Source: an uncultured Eubacterium sp.
GTDB taxonomy: Bacteria > Bacillota > Clostridia > Lachnospirales > Lachnospiraceae
Direction: 5' to 3'
Length of the DNA stretch: 40,382 nucleotides
Assembly (NCBI GenBank): GCA_937915825.1
Contig: CALGGT010000017.1
Span: 1 to 40,382, forward strand
The notes below the pieces were generated by a model that did no database searches, had not been told where the DNA came from, and saw only the letters and a list, made by a program, of their open reading frames with translations. The position numbers and the translations under genes were made by a program. Of the stretch, positions 25,907-34,869 are shown in pieces (the first letter of the stretch is position 1; every line of letters begins with the position of its first letter).

Positions 25907-27991
25907 ATGTTTAAATCATTTTCAATGGAACTCGGCGGAAGAACGTTGACCGCTGAGATCGGTCGTGTTGCGGCGCAAGCCAATGGTGCGGCCTTAATGA
26001 AGTATGGGGATACCGTGGTATTATCCACTTGTACGGCTTCCGAGAAGCCCCGTGAGGGAATTGACTTCTTCCCCTTAAGTGTGGAATACAATGAAAAAAT
26101 GTATTCCGTAGGTAAGATCCCGGGAGGATTTACCAGAAGGGAAGGAAAGCCCAGTGACAATGCGATCTTAACCTGTCGTGTGATTGATCGTCCCATGCGT
26201 CCCCTGTTCCCCAAAGATTATCGGAACGATGTAACGTTGGAAAACTTAGTGATGAGCGTTGATCAGGATTGCGCGCCGGAATTAACGGCGATGTTAGGTT
26301 CCGCGTTGGCAACCTGCATTTCCGATGTGCCTTTTGACGGACCTACTGCAGCGACTCAGATCGGATACGTGGATGGAGAATTTGTAGTCAATCCCACATC
26401 CGAGCAGCGTTTGGTATCGGATATGGCCTTAACCGTAGCTTCTACCCGTGAGAAGGTGATCATGATCGAAGCCGGTGCCAATGAAGTTCCGGAAGATGTT
26501 ATGATCGAAGCGATCTACAAGGCTCATGAGGTCAATGGCGAGATCATTCGTTTCTTTGATCAGATCGTAGCCGAGTGTGGAAAGGCAAAACATGAATATG
26601 AGCATTTTGACACACCGGAAGATCTTTATGAAGATATGGTGAATTTTGTTACGCCGGAAGCGATGGAGAAAGCTGTATTTACCGACGAAAAACAGGTTCG
26701 TGAAGAGAACATCCGTAAGATCAAGGATGATCTGGAAGCCCGTTATGAAGAGACCCATCCGGAATGGTTGGAGAAAATCGATGAAGCGGTTTATAAATTC
26801 CAGAAGAAGACCGTACGTAAAATGATCTTAAAGGATCACAAACGTCCCGATGGTCGTGAGATTACACAGATCCGTCCCTTAAGCGCGGAAGTGGATGTGC
26901 TTCCCAAGGTACACGGTTCCGGTCTGTTCAAACGTGGACAAACCCAGGTGATGAATGTTACCACGTTGGCGCCGTTATCAGAAAAACAAAAGATTGACGG
27001 ATTGGATGAGAATGTTACCTACAAGCGTTACATTCATCATTATAATTTCCCCTCCTATTCCGTAGGAGAGACCCGTCCTTCCCGCGGTCCCGGACGTCGT
27101 GAGATCGGACACGGTGCATTGGCGGAACGTGCGTTATTACCGGTGATCCCCTCGGAAGAGGAATTCCCTTACACCATTCGTACGGTTTCGGAGATCATGG
27201 AATCCAACGGATCTACTTCTCAGGGTAGTATCTGTGCTTCTTCCCTTTCTCTGATGGCAGCCGGTGTTCCCATTAAAGCAGCCGTAGCCGGAATTTCCGT
27301 AGGTCTTGTAACGGGAGATACCGATGACGACTATTTGATCTTAACGGATATTCAGGGATTGGAAGATTTCTTTGGCGATATGGACTTTAAAGTAGCTGGA
27401 ACTCATAAGGGAATCACAGCAATCCAAATGGATATTAAGATCCATGGTTTAACAAGAGAGATCGTAGAGGGCGCGATCAAGCGTACCAAGGAAGCCAGAA
27501 CTTACATTTTGGATGAGATCATGACGCCGGCCATTGCCGAGCCTCGTAAAGAATTAAGCCCGAACGCACCGAAGATCAAGCAGATCCTGATCGATCCCGC
27601 TAAGATCGGCGAGGTGGTTGGACAAAGAGGTAAGACCATTAATGCTTTGGTTGAACGTACCGGCGTGAAGATTGATATTACCGATGACGGAGCGGTATCC
27701 GTATGCGGAACGGATCAGGCAATGATCGACGAAGCTCTTCGTTTGATCGATATTATTGTTACGGACTTTGAAAAAGGTCAGATCCTGGAAGGTACGGTGG
27801 TCAGCATTAAAGAATTTGGCGCGTTCATCGAATTTGCGCCTGGCAAAGAAGGAATGGTTCATATTTCCAATATTTGCAAGAGAAGGATCAATCATGTGGA
27901 AGACGAGTTAACCTTAGGAGATCATGTGAAAGTGGTTTGCTTAGGAAAAGATCGTATGGGAAGAATTTCCTTCAGCATGAAAGATGTTTAA
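25907..27991 (+). CDS. pnp: Polyribonucleotide nucleotidyltransferase (PNPase)
   Basis: 694 residues; phosphorolytic 3'-5' RNA exonuclease, usually a trimer. Domain order: RNase PH-like domain 1 (about 1-230, including RDGIDFFPL-type block EGIDFFPLSVEY and DRPMRPLFPKDYRND); an alpha-helical segment; catalytic RNase PH domain 2 (GSGLFKRGQTQ, SNGSTSQGSICASSLSLMAAG, GDTDDDYLILTDIQG); a KH domain (IGEVVGQRGKTIN, about 555-610); and an S1 domain (GTVVSIKEFGAFIEF, about 620-690). The ATG at 25907 follows AAGGAG; the upstream in-frame ATG at 25856 lies inside the leader hairpin and is rejected. Confidence 0.97.
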   Translation: MFKSFSMELGGRTLTAEIGRVAAQANGAALMKYGDTVVLSTCTASEKPREGIDFFPLSVEYNEKMYSVGKIPGGFTRREGKPSDNAILTCRVIDRPMRPLFPKDYRNDVTLENLVMSVDQDCAPELTAMLGSALATCISDVPFDGPTAATQIGYVDGEFVVNPTSEQRLVSDMALTVASTREKVIMIEAGANEVPEDVMIEAIYKAHEVNGEIIRFFDQIVAECGKAKHEYEHFDTPEDLYEDMVNFVTPEAMEKAVFTDEKQVREENIRKIKDDLEARYEETHPEWLEKIDEAVYKFQKKTVRKMILKDHKRPDGREITQIRPLSAEVDVLPKVHGSGLFKRGQTQVMNVTTLAPLSEKQKIDGLDENVTYKRYIHHYNFPSYSVGETRPSRGPGRREIGHGALAERALLPVIPSEEEFPYTIRTVSEIMESNGSTSQGSICASSLSLMAAGVPIKAAVAGISVGLVTGDTDDDYLILTDIQGLEDFFGDMDFKVAGTHKGITAIQMDIKIHGLTREIVEGAIKRTKEARTYILDEIMTPAIAEPRKELSPNAPKIKQILIDPAKIGEVVGQRGKTINALVERTGVKIDITDDGAVSVCGTDQAMIDEALRLIDIIVTDFEKGQILEGTVVSIKEFGAFIEFAPGKEGMVHISNICKRRINHVEDELTLGDHVKVVCLGKDRMGRISFSMKDV

Positions 27992-28038
27992 TTCAGTCGG
28001 AAAATGACGTTCACGTGATTTAAGCGCGTACAGAATAG

Positions 28039-28070
28039 AATCGAGTAGGTGTACGCCTACTCGATTTTTT
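28039..28070 (+). terminator. pnp terminator
   Basis: AATCGAGTAGG and CCTACTCGATT form a perfect 11-bp stem with a 6-base loop, followed by a run of T, about 48 bases past the pnp stop. Confidence 0.9.
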
Positions 28071-28103
28071 AACTAAGTCGGTAAGTAGAGGGAAGTGGTT
28101 TAG

Positions 28104-30731
28104 ATGGCCAATCAAAAGAAGAAACAAACACCCGGGATGAGTCCTGTATCCAAAGAGATCCTTATGCTCGTTATAACAACCCTGGTGCTCCTTACGTATT
28201 TAAGTATTTTTCACTTATGCGGCGTAGGCGGGAACTTAATGGCAGCGTTTCTGTTTGGTTTGTTTGGGTGGCTTACGTATGTGGCGCCGGTGATCCTGTT
28301 ATTTGTTGCGGGATTTATCTTATATAATCCGGAGAATCAGGAATTAAAGAATAAGATCCTATCTGGATGCGGCCTTTTCTGGGCGTTGGACGCCTTTTTA
28401 CAATGGGTATTGGATTCTAAGGCGAAAACCATATTTGAGGCCTATATTATGTGCTGTTCCTCGCGAAATGGAGGGGGATTTTTAGGGGCCTGCCTCCAAA
28501 TGTTTCTCCAGATGATATTGGGAAGAGTGGGCAGTCTGGTTGTGATCCTGATGCTGGTGATCCTTTTTATCATTCTGCTAACAAGGAAGCTGATCTTTGC
28601 CTCCTTGAAAGAAAAACAAGAAAAGATCACCCGGCCGACTTTCTTAGACCGGGAGGATCTGCCATTGGATCCAACGTCCGACGTATCTTCGGCCAGAAGG
28701 AGAAACCGAGGGGATAAAAGGATCCTTCAACCCATAAAAAGAGAGAATGTTCAAGAAGAACGTATGAGGGATAAACCGTTATCACCGGTCGTTCCGGTAA
28801 AGGGAAAATCGAAAAAGAATTTCCAGAAGAAGGCGGTGCCTGTGACACCGGATACAGCTGCTACAAGGTCAATGCCTGAGATACCGGAGACCTCTCCGTT
28901 CACGGGGATGTCGGGATCACCGAAAGAGCCTGTAACACCGGAAAAACCGGTAACCCCTACCATTATTGATTCCAATTTAAATTTTAAAGAAGATAAGAAG
29001 CCGGAAAAAACCGTATACGAAGAGGAATTGGAACGGAAATTCGGAAATAAAGATCAGAAGCCGGTTCAGTCTTTGGTCACACCGGACGAAGAAAAGCCTT
29101 TGAAAAAAAATGAAAAGAAACCCCAGACAAAGAGGGTAAATGAGGCAAAAACGTCAACCGTCAAGGAACCCGTGTCCTCGACTACAGCTGCGGCTGTGGC
29201 TGCGGCTGAGGCTGAGGTTCCCTATCAACTGCCTCCGTTGGAATTGTTAAATGACCCGTCCCTTTCCGGGCGGAGAGATTCCAAGGCGGAGCTTACCAAA
29301 ACAGCCAGCGTATTGCAGGAAACCCTGGATAACTTCGGTGTCAAAGTCACCATGGGAAATGTGATCAAAGGTCCCAGTGTTACCCAGTTTGAATTGTATC
29401 CGGCGCAGGGTGTCAAAGTCAGTAAGATCAAGAATCTGGAAGATGATATTAAGTTGAGCCTGGCAGCTTCGGACATTCGTATTGAAGCTCCTATCCCCGG
29501 AAAAGCTGCGGTAGGGATTGAAGTGCCCAATTCGGAACGAACCATGGTTACCCTAAAGGAATTGTTGGTATCCGACGCCTATCAGTCCTCGAAGCCTTTG
29601 CTTACCTTTGCGGTGGGGAAGGACATTGCCGGGAATGTGATCGTATCGGATATTGCCAAGATGCCCCATTTGATCATTGCCGGTTCCACCGGTTCGGGAA
29701 AATCCGTATGTGTCAATACCCTGATCTTAAGTATCTTATACAAAGCCCGTCCGGATGAAGTAAAGTTTATCATGGTGGATCCCAAAATGGTAGAACTTAC
29801 GGCTTATGAAGGCATTCCTCATATGTTGATCCCGGTGGTGACCAATCCCCAGAAAGCGGCGGCTGCTTTAAATGTAGCCGTTCAGGAGATGATGAATCGG
29901 TACGATTTATTTGCTCAAATGGGGGTCAGAGATATTAAAAGCTTTAACAAACGGGTGGCAAGTCCCCGTTATAACAAGGATCAGCAATTTAAGAAAATGT
30001 TCCAGATCGTCATCGTGGTGGATGAGTTTGCGGATTTGATGATGGCGGCTCAGGGCGAAGTGGAAAGCGCGGTTGTGCGCTTAACCCAGTTGGCCCGTGC
30101 GGCGGGGATTCATCTGGTTTTGGCAACCCAGCGACCTTCGGTGAACGTGATCACCGGTTTGATCAAAACCAATACGCCTTCCCGGATCGCGTTAAGTGTC
30201 TCTTCCCAGGTGGATTCACGTACCATTATTGACCAGGGGGGTGCTGAAAAATTATTGGGAAATGGTGATATGCTTTTTGCGCCGGGAGATTATCCCAAAC
30301 CGGTTCGTGTGCAGGGGGCGTTTGTCTCCGATTCCGAACGGGATAAGGTGTTGGATTTTATCAAGAAGCAGGGAGAAGGTCCTTCTTACAATCAGGAATT
30401 TGCGGATAAAATGGATGGCTATCAATCCGCGGAGCAAAAGACAGACGAAAAGCCTGCCATGGATTCTTACAAAGAACGGGACGCTTTATTTGAAGAAGCC
30501 GGTCGTATGTTGATCGAAAAAGAAAAAGCATCCATCGGGAATCTCCAGCGAGCCTTCCGGATCGGATTTAACCGGGCGGCCCGGATCGTGGATCAATTGT
30601 GTGAAGCCGGTGTAGTCGGACCGGAAGAGGGAACCAAACCCAGAAGGATCTTAATGACTATGACGGAATTTGAAGAATTCTTGCAACGGGAAAAAGAAGG
30701 CGTTCCGGAGGAAACACATGAAGAATCTTAA
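28104..30731 (+). CDS. ftsK: DNA translocase FtsK/SpoIIIE
   Basis: 875 residues. The N-terminus has about four membrane helices (such as ILMLVITTLVLLTYLSIF and SLVVILMLVILFIILL), followed by a long charged, Pro/Thr/Lys-rich linker (about 175-380). The motor follows: FtsK alpha and beta domains with Walker A GSTGSGKS (about 527-534) and Walker B VIVVDEFAD (about D640/E641). The C-terminal gamma winged helix (about 795-860, GNLQRAFRIGFNRAARIV) reads chromosome polarity sequences. It pumps DNA at the division or sporulation septum; FtsK and SpoIIIE roles cannot be separated here. It leads a run with two ATP-grasp genes, the first of which overlaps its 3' end by 14 bases. Confidence 0.95.
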   Translation: MANQKKKQTPGMSPVSKEILMLVITTLVLLTYLSIFHLCGVGGNLMAAFLFGLFGWLTYVAPVILLFVAGFILYNPENQELKNKILSGCGLFWALDAFLQWVLDSKAKTIFEAYIMCCSSRNGGGFLGACLQMFLQMILGRVGSLVVILMLVILFIILLTRKLIFASLKEKQEKITRPTFLDREDLPLDPTSDVSSARRRNRGDKRILQPIKRENVQEERMRDKPLSPVVPVKGKSKKNFQKKAVPVTPDTAATRSMPEIPETSPFTGMSGSPKEPVTPEKPVTPTIIDSNLNFKEDKKPEKTVYEEELERKFGNKDQKPVQSLVTPDEEKPLKKNEKKPQTKRVNEAKTSTVKEPVSSTTAAAVAAAEAEVPYQLPPLELLNDPSLSGRRDSKAELTKTASVLQETLDNFGVKVTMGNVIKGPSVTQFELYPAQGVKVSKIKNLEDDIKLSLAASDIRIEAPIPGKAAVGIEVPNSERTMVTLKELLVSDAYQSSKPLLTFAVGKDIAGNVIVSDIAKMPHLIIAGSTGSGKSVCVNTLILSILYKARPDEVKFIMVDPKMVELTAYEGIPHMLIPVVTNPQKAAAALNVAVQEMMNRYDLFAQMGVRDIKSFNKRVASPRYNKDQQFKKMFQIVIVVDEFADLMMAAQGEVESAVVRLTQLARAAGIHLVLATQRPSVNVITGLIKTNTPSRIALSVSSQVDSRTIIDQGGAEKLLGNGDMLFAPGDYPKPVRVQGAFVSDSERDKVLDFIKKQGEGPSYNQEFADKMDGYQSAEQKTDEKPAMDSYKERDALFEEAGRMLIEKEKASIGNLQRAFRIGFNRAARIVDQLCEAGVVGPEEGTKPRRILMTMTEFEEFLQREKEGVPEETHEES

Positions 30732-31590
30732 TGGATGGATGGTTGTCCACGGATTTATGAAAACACACAAATTCACGGAGCAGGCGGATCTGTTTCTTCA
30801 TGCGGCAGAACAATTGGGAGTGGGACTTCAGGTTGTAGACCATGATCAGGTTTTGGCCAAGGGAACCGGATTATCTAAGAAACCGGACTTCGTGTTATTT
30901 TACGATAAGGACGTGTGGCTGGCGAAATACTTGGAAAATCAAGGGATTCTTGTATTAAACAGCTCAGAGGCCATCGGTATTTGCGATGACAAACGGGATA
31001 TGGTATTAGCGCTGCAAGAACATAGAGTTCCCATGCCGGATTTTGTCATTGGGCCCATGTGTATGGAGGGAGAAGCCTATCCCAATTTTGATTTTTTAGC
31101 GCAAGTGGAGAAAAGCCTTGGATATCCATGCGTAGGAAAAAGTGCCTGCGGATCCTTTGGCGCCCAGGTGGCTTTGCTTTCTACGAGAAATGAATGCGTG
31201 AACTGGCTGAAGAACGCGCAGGGAAATTCCCCGGTCTTCCAGGAATATATCGACAAAGAGGTAGGGGTGGATTACCGGGTCCAGGTGGTAAGAGATCACG
31301 CGGTAGCTGCGATGAAACGTTGTTCTCACAGGGATTTTCGTGCCAATGCTTCCCTGGGGGGCAGTTGTGAGAAGGTGACGATTACCGCTGAAATGGAAGA
31401 GATTGCCGTGAAAGCTGCCGTTTCCTGTGGCTGTGTATACGCCGGGGTGGATCTGTTGTTGGGTGAGCATGGGTATTTGGTTTGTGAAGTGAATTCCAAT
31501 GCGCATATTAAGAATTTAAGGGACGCCACCGGGATCGATGCGTCGTTTCCGATTTTGGAGGATTTGATCAACGCATGCAGGGATTACTAA
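30718..31590 (+). CDS. ATP-grasp (RimK-like) ligase, first of a tandem pair
   Basis: About 290 residues. GGAGG 6 bases upstream supports the ATG at 30718, inside the end of ftsK; an earlier in-frame ATG at 30670 is unlikely. ATP-grasp landmarks: a lid-type segment DDKRDMVLALQEHRVPMPDF, the glycine loop VGKSACGSFGAQV, the FQEYIDKEVGVDYRVQV strand, HRDFRANASLGGSCE (RimK-type R-x-N-x-S-x-GG), and the metal-ligand strand LVCEVNSNAHIKN. RimK-like enzymes form amide or peptide bonds through acyl phosphates, often adding amino acids to a carboxylate. The substrate is unknown. No short precursor peptide or transporter is adjacent. It overlaps the second ligase gene by 16 bases, suggesting coupled translation and perhaps a shared product. 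Confidence 0.85.
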   Translation: MKNLNGWMVVHGFMKTHKFTEQADLFLHAAEQLGVGLQVVDHDQVLAKGTGLSKKPDFVLFYDKDVWLAKYLENQGILVLNSSEAIGICDDKRDMVLALQEHRVPMPDFVIGPMCMEGEAYPNFDFLAQVEKSLGYPCVGKSACGSFGAQVALLSTRNECVNWLKNAQGNSPVFQEYIDKEVGVDYRVQVVRDHAVAAMKRCSHRDFRANASLGGSCEKVTITAEMEEIAVKAAVSCGCVYAGVDLLLGEHGYLVCEVNSNAHIKNLRDATGIDASFPILEDLINACRDY

Positions 31591-32381
31591 TCTATGGAGC
31601 GGAAGAATATAAAAGAAATCAGGATTTTTCCGCGTTTTTGATAAGGGAAGGAAAAAAGCTTGGAATCAATCTGAAATTGGCATTCCCGGAAGAGATAAAC
31701 CGGGATATGACCGGAGAAAAATATTCCTTTGGCCTGGTTCGCGTGATCCGTCCGAAGATCAACCAAAGGCTCGAAGAGCAAGGGATCCGTTCCATGAATT
31801 CCTATGAGGTCAGTTCCATTGCCAATGATAAATATAAGACTTATGAATGTTTTCATGACAAAGTTCCCTGTATTCCGTCCCAAAGAATTGAGAACGTAAC
31901 AGAAGAGTCAATCCCCCACTCCCCCGGTTTTGTGATCAAATCCCTGGACGGACATGGAGGGAAGGAAGTATTTTTATCCGATACCATGAGAGAGCAGGCG
32001 ATCCAACATTTATCTGGACGCCCGGCCATTCTCCAGCCCTATGAAAAAGGGTATTCTTATGACATTCGGGTCTATGTTTTGGGAGGCCGGATCGTAGCTG
32101 CCGTAAAACGTAAAGGAAATGGGGATTTTCGCAGTAATTTTTCCGTTGGAGGAAGTGTGGAGCCTTTCCCGGTTTCGGAGCTTCCCACCGATCTTCTTCA
32201 GGAAGTCACAAGCCGTCTATGGCTGGATTATGCCGGCGTTGATCTATTATACAACGGGAAGGATTTTCTTTTGAATGAGATCGAAGATGTGGTGGGAGCC
32301 AGGATGCTTTACAAAGTGGCGCCGGATTGTAACATAGGAATTGAATATTTAAAATATGTGGCAGAGATCGTTGCAGGATAA
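31575..32381 (+). CDS. ATP-grasp (RimK-like) ligase, second of a tandem pair
   Basis: 268 residues, related to but clearly diverged from its neighbour. Visible landmarks: NDKYKTYECFHDKVPCIPSQ, the glycine loop VIKSLDGHGGKEV, ILQPYEKGYSYDIRVYVL, GDFRSNFSVGGSVE, and the metal-ligand segment FLLNEIEDVVGARML. The start overlaps the previous gene; a GGAGG lies 13 bases upstream, a long spacing, so translation may depend on reinitiation. An ATP-dependent carboxylate-amine ligase is expected. fhs follows 21 bases after its stop. Function in the cell is unknown to me. Confidence 0.85.
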   Translation: MQGLLIYGAEEYKRNQDFSAFLIREGKKLGINLKLAFPEEINRDMTGEKYSFGLVRVIRPKINQRLEEQGIRSMNSYEVSSIANDKYKTYECFHDKVPCIPSQRIENVTEESIPHSPGFVIKSLDGHGGKEVFLSDTMREQAIQHLSGRPAILQPYEKGYSYDIRVYVLGGRIVAAVKRKGNGDFRSNFSVGGSVEPFPVSELPTDLLQEVTSRLWLDYAGVDLLYNGKDFLLNEIEDVVGARMLYKVAPDCNIGIEYLKYVAEIVAG

Positions 32382-32402
32382 AAAATAAAGGAGATGTTAC
32401 AC

Positions 32403-34076
32403 ATGAGATCAGACATTGAAATTGCAAGAGAAAGTGAGTTGAAGCCCATTGCGGACGTGGCAGAGCAATTAGGGCTTAGCGCTTCGGATCTGGAACTTTA
32501 TGGAGATTATAAGGCAAAATTAAAAGATGCCGCCATGAAGCGTGTGGAAGCCAATGAAAAAGACGGTAAATTAGTACTGGTCACAGCCATTAATCCCACA
32601 CCGGCCGGAGAAGGGAAAACGACGGTTACGGTGGGATTGGGACAGGCGATGGCAAAGATTGGAAAGAAAGCGGTGATCGCCTTACGTGAGCCTTCTTTGG
32701 GACCTTGTTTCGGGATCAAAGGAGGAGCGGCTGGAGGCGGGTATTCCCAGGTGGTTCCCATGGATGATCTGAATCTCCATTTTACCGGAGATTTCCATGC
32801 CATTACCTCCGCCAACAACTTGTTGGCAGCGTTGTTAGATAATCATATCAAACAGGGAAATGAACTTCGCATCGATCCCAACCAGATCGTTTGGAAACGC
32901 TGCGAGGACATGAACGACCGTGTGTTGCGAAATATCGTGGTTGGACTGGGGAGACCGGCGGACGGTGTGGTTCGTGAGGATCATTTTATTATTACCGTGG
33001 CTTCCGAGATTATGGCGATCTTATGTTTGGCGAACGACCTGCAGGATTTAAAAGATCGTTTGGGAAAGATCATTGTAGCCTATAATACGGAGAATCAACC
33101 GGTAACTGCCAAGGACATTCATGCCGTAGGTGGAATGATGGCTCTTTTAAAGGATGCCATCAAACCCAATCTGATCCAAACCTTAGAGCATACCCCTGCC
33201 ATTGTTCACGGCGGACCCTTTGCGAATATTGCCCATGGGTGCAACAGCATTCGCGCTACGAAAATGGCGTTAAAATTAGCAGACATTACCATTACCGAGG
33301 CAGGGTTCGGCGCGGATCTGGGAGCGGAGAAGTTCTTCGACATCAAGTGCAGAAAGGGAAATCTTTCCCCGGATGCTGTGGTCTTAGTAGCGACGGTGCG
33401 TGCTTTAAAATACAACGGCGGCGTTGCAAAGCAGGATTTAAACGAAGAAAATCTGGAGGCGTTGGAAAAAGGAATCGTCAACCTGGAAAAACACATGGAA
33501 AACATTAAACAATTTAACGTTCCCTGTGTTGTGGCGTTGAATCATTTTGTAACAGACAGTGAAAAAGAAGTGGCATTCGTTAAAGAATTCTGTGAGAAGG
33601 CCGGCTGTGAATTTGCTCTATCCAAGGTGTGGGAGCAAGGAGGCGAGGGTGGAAAAGAATTAGCAGAGTGTGTGGTAAATCTGCTGGAAACCAGGGAAAG
33701 CCAGTTCCATTGTTTGTATGAAGAAGATCTCCCCTTGCAAGAAAAGATCGAAACCGTGGCCCAAAAGATCTACGGTGCGTCTGGTGTGGAATTTGAGAAA
33801 AAGGCATTGGATGAGTTAAAACGGCTGGAAGATCTGGGATTTGGGAATTTCCCGGTTTGCATCGCGAAAAACCAATATTCCTTATCGGATGACCCGACCA
33901 TGCTGGGAAGACCGGAGAATTTTACGTTACACGTAAGAGAGGTCTATCCTTCTGCGGGAGCCGGATTTATTGTGGCCATAACCGGAAATATTATGACCAT
34001 GCCGGGGCTTCCCAAACATCCGGCGGCTGAAAAGATTGACGTGGATGAGAATGGCAATATTACCGGCTTATTCTGA
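32403..34076 (+). CDS. fhs: Formate-tetrahydrofolate ligase
   Basis: About 557 residues, the family length. It activates formate with ATP to 10-formyl-THF for one-carbon metabolism, purine synthesis and, in acetogens, the methyl branch of carbon fixation. The ATP loop TPAGEGKTT (GEGKT about residues 69-73) and the blocks EPSLGPCFGIKGGAAGGGYSQV-like region and LHFTGDFHAIT are present. AAGGAG is 9 bases before the ATG at 32403; the in-frame ATG at 32394 abuts that RBS and is rejected. It probably ends the ftsK-ligase-ligase-fhs transcript at the inverted repeat at 34139. Confidence 0.97.
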   Translation: MRSDIEIARESELKPIADVAEQLGLSASDLELYGDYKAKLKDAAMKRVEANEKDGKLVLVTAINPTPAGEGKTTVTVGLGQAMAKIGKKAVIALREPSLGPCFGIKGGAAGGGYSQVVPMDDLNLHFTGDFHAITSANNLLAALLDNHIKQGNELRIDPNQIVWKRCEDMNDRVLRNIVVGLGRPADGVVREDHFIITVASEIMAILCLANDLQDLKDRLGKIIVAYNTENQPVTAKDIHAVGGMMALLKDAIKPNLIQTLEHTPAIVHGGPFANIAHGCNSIRATKMALKLADITITEAGFGADLGAEKFFDIKCRKGNLSPDAVVLVATVRALKYNGGVAKQDLNEENLEALEKGIVNLEKHMENIKQFNVPCVVALNHFVTDSEKEVAFVKEFCEKAGCEFALSKVWEQGGEGGKELAECVVNLLETRESQFHCLYEEDLPLQEKIETVAQKIYGASGVEFEKKALDELKRLEDLGFGNFPVCIAKNQYSLSDDPTMLGRPENFTLHVREVYPSAGAGFIVAITGNIMTMPGLPKHPAAEKIDVDENGNITGLF

Positions 34077-34138
34077 TCCCATCCGAAGTTTTTTTCCGTA
34101 GGGCTTTTAAAAAAACGATACGATCTGTAATAAAGAAC

Positions 34139-34200
34139 CGAAAAAAGAACCAATTGTCAACCTGATATGAAATAATGGTTGACAATTGGTTCTTTTTTCG
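34139..34200. terminator. 24-bp perfect inverted repeat: fhs terminator overlapping the bioY operator
   Basis: Arms at 34139-34162 and 34177-34200 are exact complements with a 14-base loop. One arm ends in TTTTTTCG, so on either strand it can act as an intrinsic terminator. The inner bases form the BirA-type operator and the right arm carries the bioY -35. Confidence 0.8.
34154..34185. promoter_or_regulatory. BirA (biotin repressor) operator
   Basis: TTGTCAACC at 34154-34162, a 14-base spacer, and GGTTGACAA at 34177-34185 match the known bacterial BirA palindrome (TTGTNAACC-N14/15-GGTTNACAA). It overlaps the bioY -35, so biotin-loaded BirA should repress bioY. Confidence 0.85.
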
Positions 34201-34207
34201 CTACAAT
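34179..34207 (+). promoter_or_regulatory. bioY promoter
   Basis: TTGACA at 34179-34184, a 17-base spacer and TACAAT at 34202-34207, about 42 bases before bioY. The -35 lies inside the right half of the BirA operator. Confidence 0.85.
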
Positions 34208-34249
34208 GGTTTACGGAAAGAAAAATACGAAGAAAAGAGGTAAATTTCT

Positions 34250-34855
34250 ATGAACGTAAAAAAAAGAACGGGATCCATTACAAAAATCGCGCTCATGACT
34301 GCTTTTTTGGTGGTGTGCGCCTATATTAAGATTCCTTTGCCGGTTGGTTCGGTTGCCATTACCGGGCAAACCTTTGGCGTTAATCTGTTAGCGTTGTTGT
34401 TGGCCCCGGCGGAGGCGGGGATTGCGATCTTTATCTATTTGCTGTTAGGGGTCTGTGGATTGCCGGTATTTTCCGGTGGAACCGGAGGATTCGGCATTTT
34501 AGCAGGACCATCCGGCGGATTCTTAGTTGGTTTTTTCGTAGCTGCCGTGGTGATCTCTTTGTTAAAAGGCAAGAAAATGAGCATTCCAAGGAATCTTTTG
34601 GTGACGGTTGTTGTGGGGATCTTCATCATTGACCTCTTTGGTGTGGCGTGGATGATGATCAGCCTGCATTTGCCGTTGAAACAGGCAATCCTTGCAGGAG
34701 CGGTGCCGTTCCTGCCTTTAGATGTTTTAAAATGTGTGGTGGCATCGGTGGTAGCAAAACCTGTTTACACCGTCATCGAAAGCTTTCAATCTGAGAAAGC
34801 GGCGACGATGACACCGGCTGAGACGACGACACCGGCTGAAATGAAAAGGGACTGA
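34250..34855 (+). CDS. bioY: Biotin transporter substrate-binding subunit BioY
   Basis: 201 residues, an integral membrane S-component of an energy-coupling-factor transporter. About six hydrophobic helices are visible, with the family segments ITGQTFGVNLLALLLAP, LLGVCGLPVFSGG, GPSGGFLVGF and the FLPLDVLKC region near the C-terminus. The tail after about residue 185 is polar (TPAETTTPAEMKRD) and extends beyond the usual end. No bioMNT energising genes or biotin-synthesis genes are nearby, so the shared EcfAAT module presumably serves it. The BirA operator upstream supports biotin as the substrate. Confidence 0.95.
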   Translation: MNVKKRTGSITKIALMTAFLVVCAYIKIPLPVGSVAITGQTFGVNLLALLLAPAEAGIAIFIYLLLGVCGLPVFSGGTGGFGILAGPSGGFLVGFFVAAVVISLLKGKKMSIPRNLLVTVVVGIFIIDLFGVAWMMISLHLPLKQAILAGAVPFLPLDVLKCVVASVVAKPVYTVIESFQSEKAATMTPAETTTPAEMKRD

Positions 34856-34869
34856 ATTAATTCAGTCCC
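34848..34869. terminator. Perfect 22-bp palindrome spanning both stop codons
   Basis: GGGACTGAATT followed directly by its reverse complement covers the last codons and stops of bioY (TGA, 34853-34855) and pyrB (34857-34859 on the minus strand), one base apart. A compact bidirectional end-of-gene hairpin is likely, though there is no long T-run on either side. Confidence 0.6.
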
